Source: an uncultured Eubacteriales bacterium (lineage in GTDB: Bacteria; Bacillota; Clostridia; Christensenellales; UBA1242). From it: 64,000 nucleotides of DNA. A program made the position numbers and the translations under genes. Below the pieces are notes generated by a model. That model made no database searches. It was not told the DNA's origin and was given only the letters and a program-made list of their open reading frames with translations. Shown one piece after another: positions 60,983 to 64,000 of this stretch. The stretch covers positions 1 to 64,000 of the forward strand of contig CAQIDI010000001.1 of NCBI GenBank assembly GCA_948806215.1. Reading direction: 5' to 3'. Numbering within the stretch: position 1 is the stretch's first letter; every line of letters begins with the position of its first letter.

Positions 60983-62294
60983 AAATTTCTCCTTTTAATT
61001 CGTAATTAGAAGTATCTGTGATTCGAACATTATAAATTTCACCTATTTTTGCATTGCCAAAAACATAAACTATTTGGTCTATTTCTGGAGCATTAAACAT
61101 AGTTCTACCTATAAAATAATCGTTTTCACTACTATCAATTATAACAGGTAAAATTTTATTTAACAAATTAATATTGTTTAAATAACTTATGTTCTTTTGT
61201 ATTCTATAAGCTTTTTTAACTCGTAATTTTTTTGTTAAATTAGATTTTTGATTATCCATTTTATAGGCAAGAGTTCCATCTTCTTTAGAATAAGCAAAAA
61301 AGCCAACATTAGTTAATTTATATGTTTTAATAAACTTAATTAATTCTCTAAACTGCCCACAAGTTTCCCCCGGAAAACCAAGAATAAAGGTTGATCTAAT
61401 TGCAATATCAGGAATTTCGCTACGCAATTTTTTAATTAAAGTAACAATTTGTTCGTTATTAGTTCTGCGATTCATCTTTTTTAAAATTGTGGAATTAACG
61501 TGCTGTAAAGGAATATCGATATATTTACAAACTTTATTGTTTTCTTTAATTACTTTAATCAAATCGTCGGTTACTAATTCTGGATAACAATAAAGCAGCC
61601 TTATCCATTTAATATTTTCTATTTTGCTTAAAGTGTTAATAAGTTTTGGTAAAGCATATTCGTTATATAAATCAAAGCCATATTTTGTAACATCTTGACC
61701 AACTAAAATAAGTTCTTTAACACCATTATTTGCAAGCTGATTAGCTTCCTTTTCCAACTGCTCTATTGGAGTTGACTTAAATCTGCCACGAATGAATGGT
61801 ATTGTGCAATAAGAACAAAAATTGTTGCAACCTTCTGATATTTTTAAATAAGCATAGTGTTTAGGTGTTGTTAAAACTCTATCTATTTCAGAACAACTAT
61901 AGTTGTTGTTTTTTAATTCAACACCATAAAGGCTAAAAATTGTTTTAACAATGTTTTGGTTATCGGCAATTTTAACAAAAGCATCAACTTCGGGAAGGCT
62001 GGATTCTAAATCGGAATAATTCATTTGATTAATGCAACCAGTTACAATAATCTTTTCGCAATTATTATTTTTTAATCCCGCCATCTCTAAAATTGAGTTA
62101 ATGCTTTCACGCCTTGCACTTTCGATGAACGAACAAGTGTTTATTATTATTATGTTAGCTTCGCTTGGATTGCTGGTTGTTTTAAAACCAGCACTTGTTA
62201 ATTGGGCAATAACTTTTTCAAGGTCTACCCTGTTTTTATCGCAACCGAGCGAAACATATCCTATTTTTTTATTTAATATTTCTTTAGTATTCAT
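60966..62294 (-). CDS. rimO: Ribosomal protein S12 methylthiotransferase RimO
   Basis: Radical-SAM enzyme that methylthiolates an Asp of ribosomal protein S12. 442 residues: UPF0004 domain (SLGCDKNRVD, NTCSFI, VTGCINQ), radical SAM CNNFCSYC near 148-155, and a short TRAM domain. The S-L-G-C-x-K-N-x-V-D start distinguishes RimO from MiaB, which is encoded 6 kb away. It begins 6 bases after the ftsK stop and overlaps pgsA, one leftward operon. Confidence 0.95.
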   Translation of the reverse strand: MNTKEILNKKIGYVSLGCDKNRVDLEKVIAQLTSAGFKTTSNPSEANIIIINTCSFIESARRESINSILEMAGLKNNNCEKIIVTGCINQMNYSDLESSLPEVDAFVKIADNQNIVKTIFSLYGVELKNNNYSCSEIDRVLTTPKHYAYLKISEGCNNFCSYCTIPFIRGRFKSTPIEQLEKEANQLANNGVKELILVGQDVTKYGFDLYNEYALPKLINTLSKIENIKWIRLLYCYPELVTDDLIKVIKENNKVCKYIDIPLQHVNSTILKKMNRRTNNEQIVTLIKKLRSEIPDIAIRSTFILGFPGETCGQFRELIKFIKTYKLTNVGFFAYSKEDGTLAYKMDNQKSNLTKKLRVKKAYRIQKNISYLNNINLLNKILPVIIDSSENDYFIGRTMFNAPEIDQIVYVFGNAKIGEIYNVRITDTSNYELKGEIYESTK

Positions 62295-62300
62295 TAAGTG

Positions 62301-64000
62301 TTATAAATCCTCGCCAAAGCGTTCTTCAAATTCTTGTTGAGTAATAAATAAAGGACGCAAATTTTTATTATCTTTAGGACCAACAAAGCCAGCGGCTTCC
62401 ATTTGGTCAACAATTTTAGCTGCTCTTGGGAAACCAATTCCAAAGGCACGCTGTAGTTTAGAAATGCTTGCATTTTGTTGTTTAATAAATAAACGCAATG
62501 CATCTTTTAAAAGTGAGTCAAATTCTTGGCTTCCACTTCCGCCATCGGCACTAAAGGTGTTTTTATCGGTGTTAAACATTTCATCTTCGATGTCCGAATC
62601 AAATTCACATTCGTTGTTTTGTTTAACAAAATCAACTACTTTTGCAACATCTTCGCTGGATACAAATGCACCTTGAATTCTTAGTAGATCAACAGAACCA
62701 TTTGGACTATAAAGCATATCTCCTTTACCCAATAGTTTTTCTGCTCCGCCTTGGTCTAATATTGTTTTACTATCTGGGAAAGCAGAAACCGCAAAAGCAA
62801 TTCGGCTTGGTAGGTTTGCTTTAATTGTTCCTGTGATAACATCAACACTAGGCCTTTGAGTTGCAATTACCAAATAAATTCCTGCAGCACGGCTAAGTTG
62901 TGTTAAACGAATAATTTTTTCTTCAACTTCTTTTTTGCGTTGTAACATTAAATCACCAAGCTCATCCACTATAAACACAATAAATGGCATTTTAGGTTCG
63001 GTTTGTGATTTAATTTCGTTTCTATCGTTATATTCATCAATATTGCGAACCATTGTTTCTGCAAACTTATTGTAACGCCTATCCATTTCTTTAATTAACC
63101 AATCTAATGCTTTAACTGCTTTGTCAACATCGGTTATTGCCTTTGGTAAAAGCATATGAGGAAGACCATTATATAATGTGAATTCAACACGCTTAGGATC
63201 GATTAAAATTAGTTTTAAATCTTCTGGAGATGCTTTATATAATAAACTTACAAGCATAGAGTTTAAGCACACACTTTTACCACTTCCGGTTGCACCAGCA
63301 ACTAATAAGTGTGGCATTTTATCAATTCTTGCAACTTTTGCTTCGCCTGTTATATCTTTACCAAGTGCAAAAGTAAGTGGTGATTTGTTACCTTGGAAGT
63401 TATAGGACTCAATAATTTCACGAAGGCTAACTGTTTCGATTTCTTCGTTAGGAATTTCAACACCAAAAGCATTTTTTCCTGGAACTGGTATTTCCATTCT
63501 GATATCGCCACGAGCACGCAATGTCATTGCTATATCATCTACCAATGCATTAACACGCTTAACAGGAATACCCTGTTGCATTTGAAGTTCGAACCTTGTA
63601 AATGCCGGACCTTTTGTTATTGAAACAACTTTAGCTGGAGCGTTAAAGCTTTCTAAAGTTTCTTCTAACATTCTTGCCTTATCAGAATAATCGCTATTAT
63701 CGGAACTACTAATGTTATAAGCTGTTAGCATTGAAACATCAGGTCTTACATATTTGCTTGGTTTCTTATAAACTTTTTTAGTAGGTTCACTAGCTTTTGC
63801 TTCAAATGGACGCAAAACTTCTTGTTTATACTCTGGCTTTTTAATTTCAACAGGCTTTTCAACAGGATTAAATGCTTCTTTAGAAACAGATTGTTGAATT
63901 GGGGCTTGAATAACTGGTTCAACTTCTCTTTGTTTTTGATATGGATTAACTGGTGTGTTAATTTTTTGTTGATAGTTATTATTATATGTTACTTCTTCGG
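62301..64000 (-). CDS. DNA translocase FtsK/SpoIIIE, 5' end outside window
   Basis: Pumps DNA through the closing septum, in division (FtsK/SftA type) or into the forespore (SpoIIIE). The frame stays open past TTG 63815 to the window edge, so at least 566 residues are present and that TTG is internal. A Gln/Pro-rich linker precedes the motor alpha/beta domains with Walker A GATGSGKS and Walker B FIVFIVDELGDL, and ATQRPSVDVITG follows. The C-terminal gamma winged helix (LRLFIKQQNASISKLQRAF..GFPRAAKIVDQMEAAGFVGP) reads KOPS/SRS sequences. Without the N-terminal membrane part I cannot say which paralogue this is. Confidence 0.95.
   Translation of the reverse strand, partial: EEVTYNNNYQQKINTPVNPYQKQREVEPVIQAPIQQSVSKEAFNPVEKPVEIKKPEYKQEVLRPFEAKASEPTKKVYKKPSKYVRPDVSMLTAYNISSSDNSDYSDKARMLEETLESFNAPAKVVSITKGPAFTRFELQMQQGIPVKRVNALVDDIAMTLRARGDIRMEIPVPGKNAFGVEIPNEEIETVSLREIIESYNFQGNKSPLTFALGKDITGEAKVARIDKMPHLLVAGATGSGKSVCLNSMLVSLLYKASPEDLKLILIDPKRVEFTLYNGLPHMLLPKAITDVDKAVKALDWLIKEMDRRYNKFAETMVRNIDEYNDRNEIKSQTEPKMPFIVFIVDELGDLMLQRKKEVEEKIIRLTQLSRAAGIYLVIATQRPSVDVITGTIKANLPSRIAFAVSAFPDSKTILDQGGAEKLLGKGDMLYSPNGSVDLLRIQGAFVSSEDVAKVVDFVKQNNECEFDSDIEDEMFNTDKNTFSADGGSGSQEFDSLLKDALRLFIKQQNASISKLQRAFGIGFPRAAKIVDQMEAAGFVGPKDNKNLRPLFITQQEFEERFGEDL

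Overview
The window is a stretch of AT-rich chromosome (roughly 30% GC by eye, with A/T-rich codon use throughout) from an endospore-forming, Clostridia-type member of the Bacillota. The evidence is gene content and order: argR-recN-spoIVB-spo0A, scpA-scpB-ytfI-gerW with a D,D-carboxypeptidase, spoIIAA-spoIIAB-sigF, spoVAC-spoVAD-spoVAE-yunB, nifS-thiI-rny, miaB-mutS-mutL-miaA and cinA-recA. I cannot name the species. An uncultured gut-type Clostridia lineage is a reasonable guess, not a demonstrated one.

Layout. 1-6.6 kb: 3' end of proS, then argR, recN, spoIVB, a Spo0A with a degenerate receiver domain, and a SpoIIM-like membrane protein. 6.8-10.6 kb: two tandem, mutually homologous lipoproteins of unknown function, separated by copies of an intergenic repeat. 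10.7-18.5 kb: envelope and chromosome genes (two D,D-carboxypeptidases, an M50 protease, scpAB, ytfI/gerW) followed by rluB-cmk-plsC. 18.7-26 kb: dCMP deaminase, an LTA-synthase-like enzyme, a probable HhH-type DNA glycosylase, a pentapeptide-repeat protein and a large transglutaminase-like surface protein. 26.0-26.9 kb: a gene remnant and six tRNA genes read leftward. 27-33 kb: the spoIIA operon, an Asn-rich lipoprotein, the spoVA genes and yunB. 33.2-37.3 kb: nifS-thiI and rny. 37.4-38.8 kb: a decayed XRE-Nudix gene, tRNA-Trp and rnhA. 38.8-47.9 kb: an accessory-looking block with an ABC transporter, a VTT membrane protein, a PadR-type regulator fused to a membrane domain, a YgjP-like metallopeptidase, a hairpin-rich intergenic region, a catalytically dead-looking nucleotidyltransferase-like protein and a tyrosine recombinase. 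48-64 kb: lexA, the mismatch-repair/tRNA-modification operon, a class A PBP, recA-cinA, pgsA, rimO and the 3' part of ftsK/spoIIIE.

How it fits together. Sporulation control runs from Spo0A to the SpoIIAA/SpoIIAB/SigF switch, then to SpoIVB signalling and SpoVA-mediated DPA uptake. A DNA-damage theme runs through recN, mutSL, recA and lexA. lexA and recA both carry a SOS-box-like operator with the same core (GAACAWATGTTTG), and argR has ARG-box-like sites over its own promoter. Rho-independent terminators are abundant and sharp, which delimits most transcription units. Several genes (recN, rluB, the tyrosine recombinase) appear to start at or within a few bases of transcription start with no Shine-Dalgarno sequence.

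No CRISPR array, intact insertion sequence, prophage or rRNA operon is visible. The strongest candidates for new biology are the Spo0A receiver that lacks most phosphorylation residues, the membrane-tethered PadR-like protein, the pseudo-nucleotidyltransferase and the paired DCIYCYQ lipoproteins.
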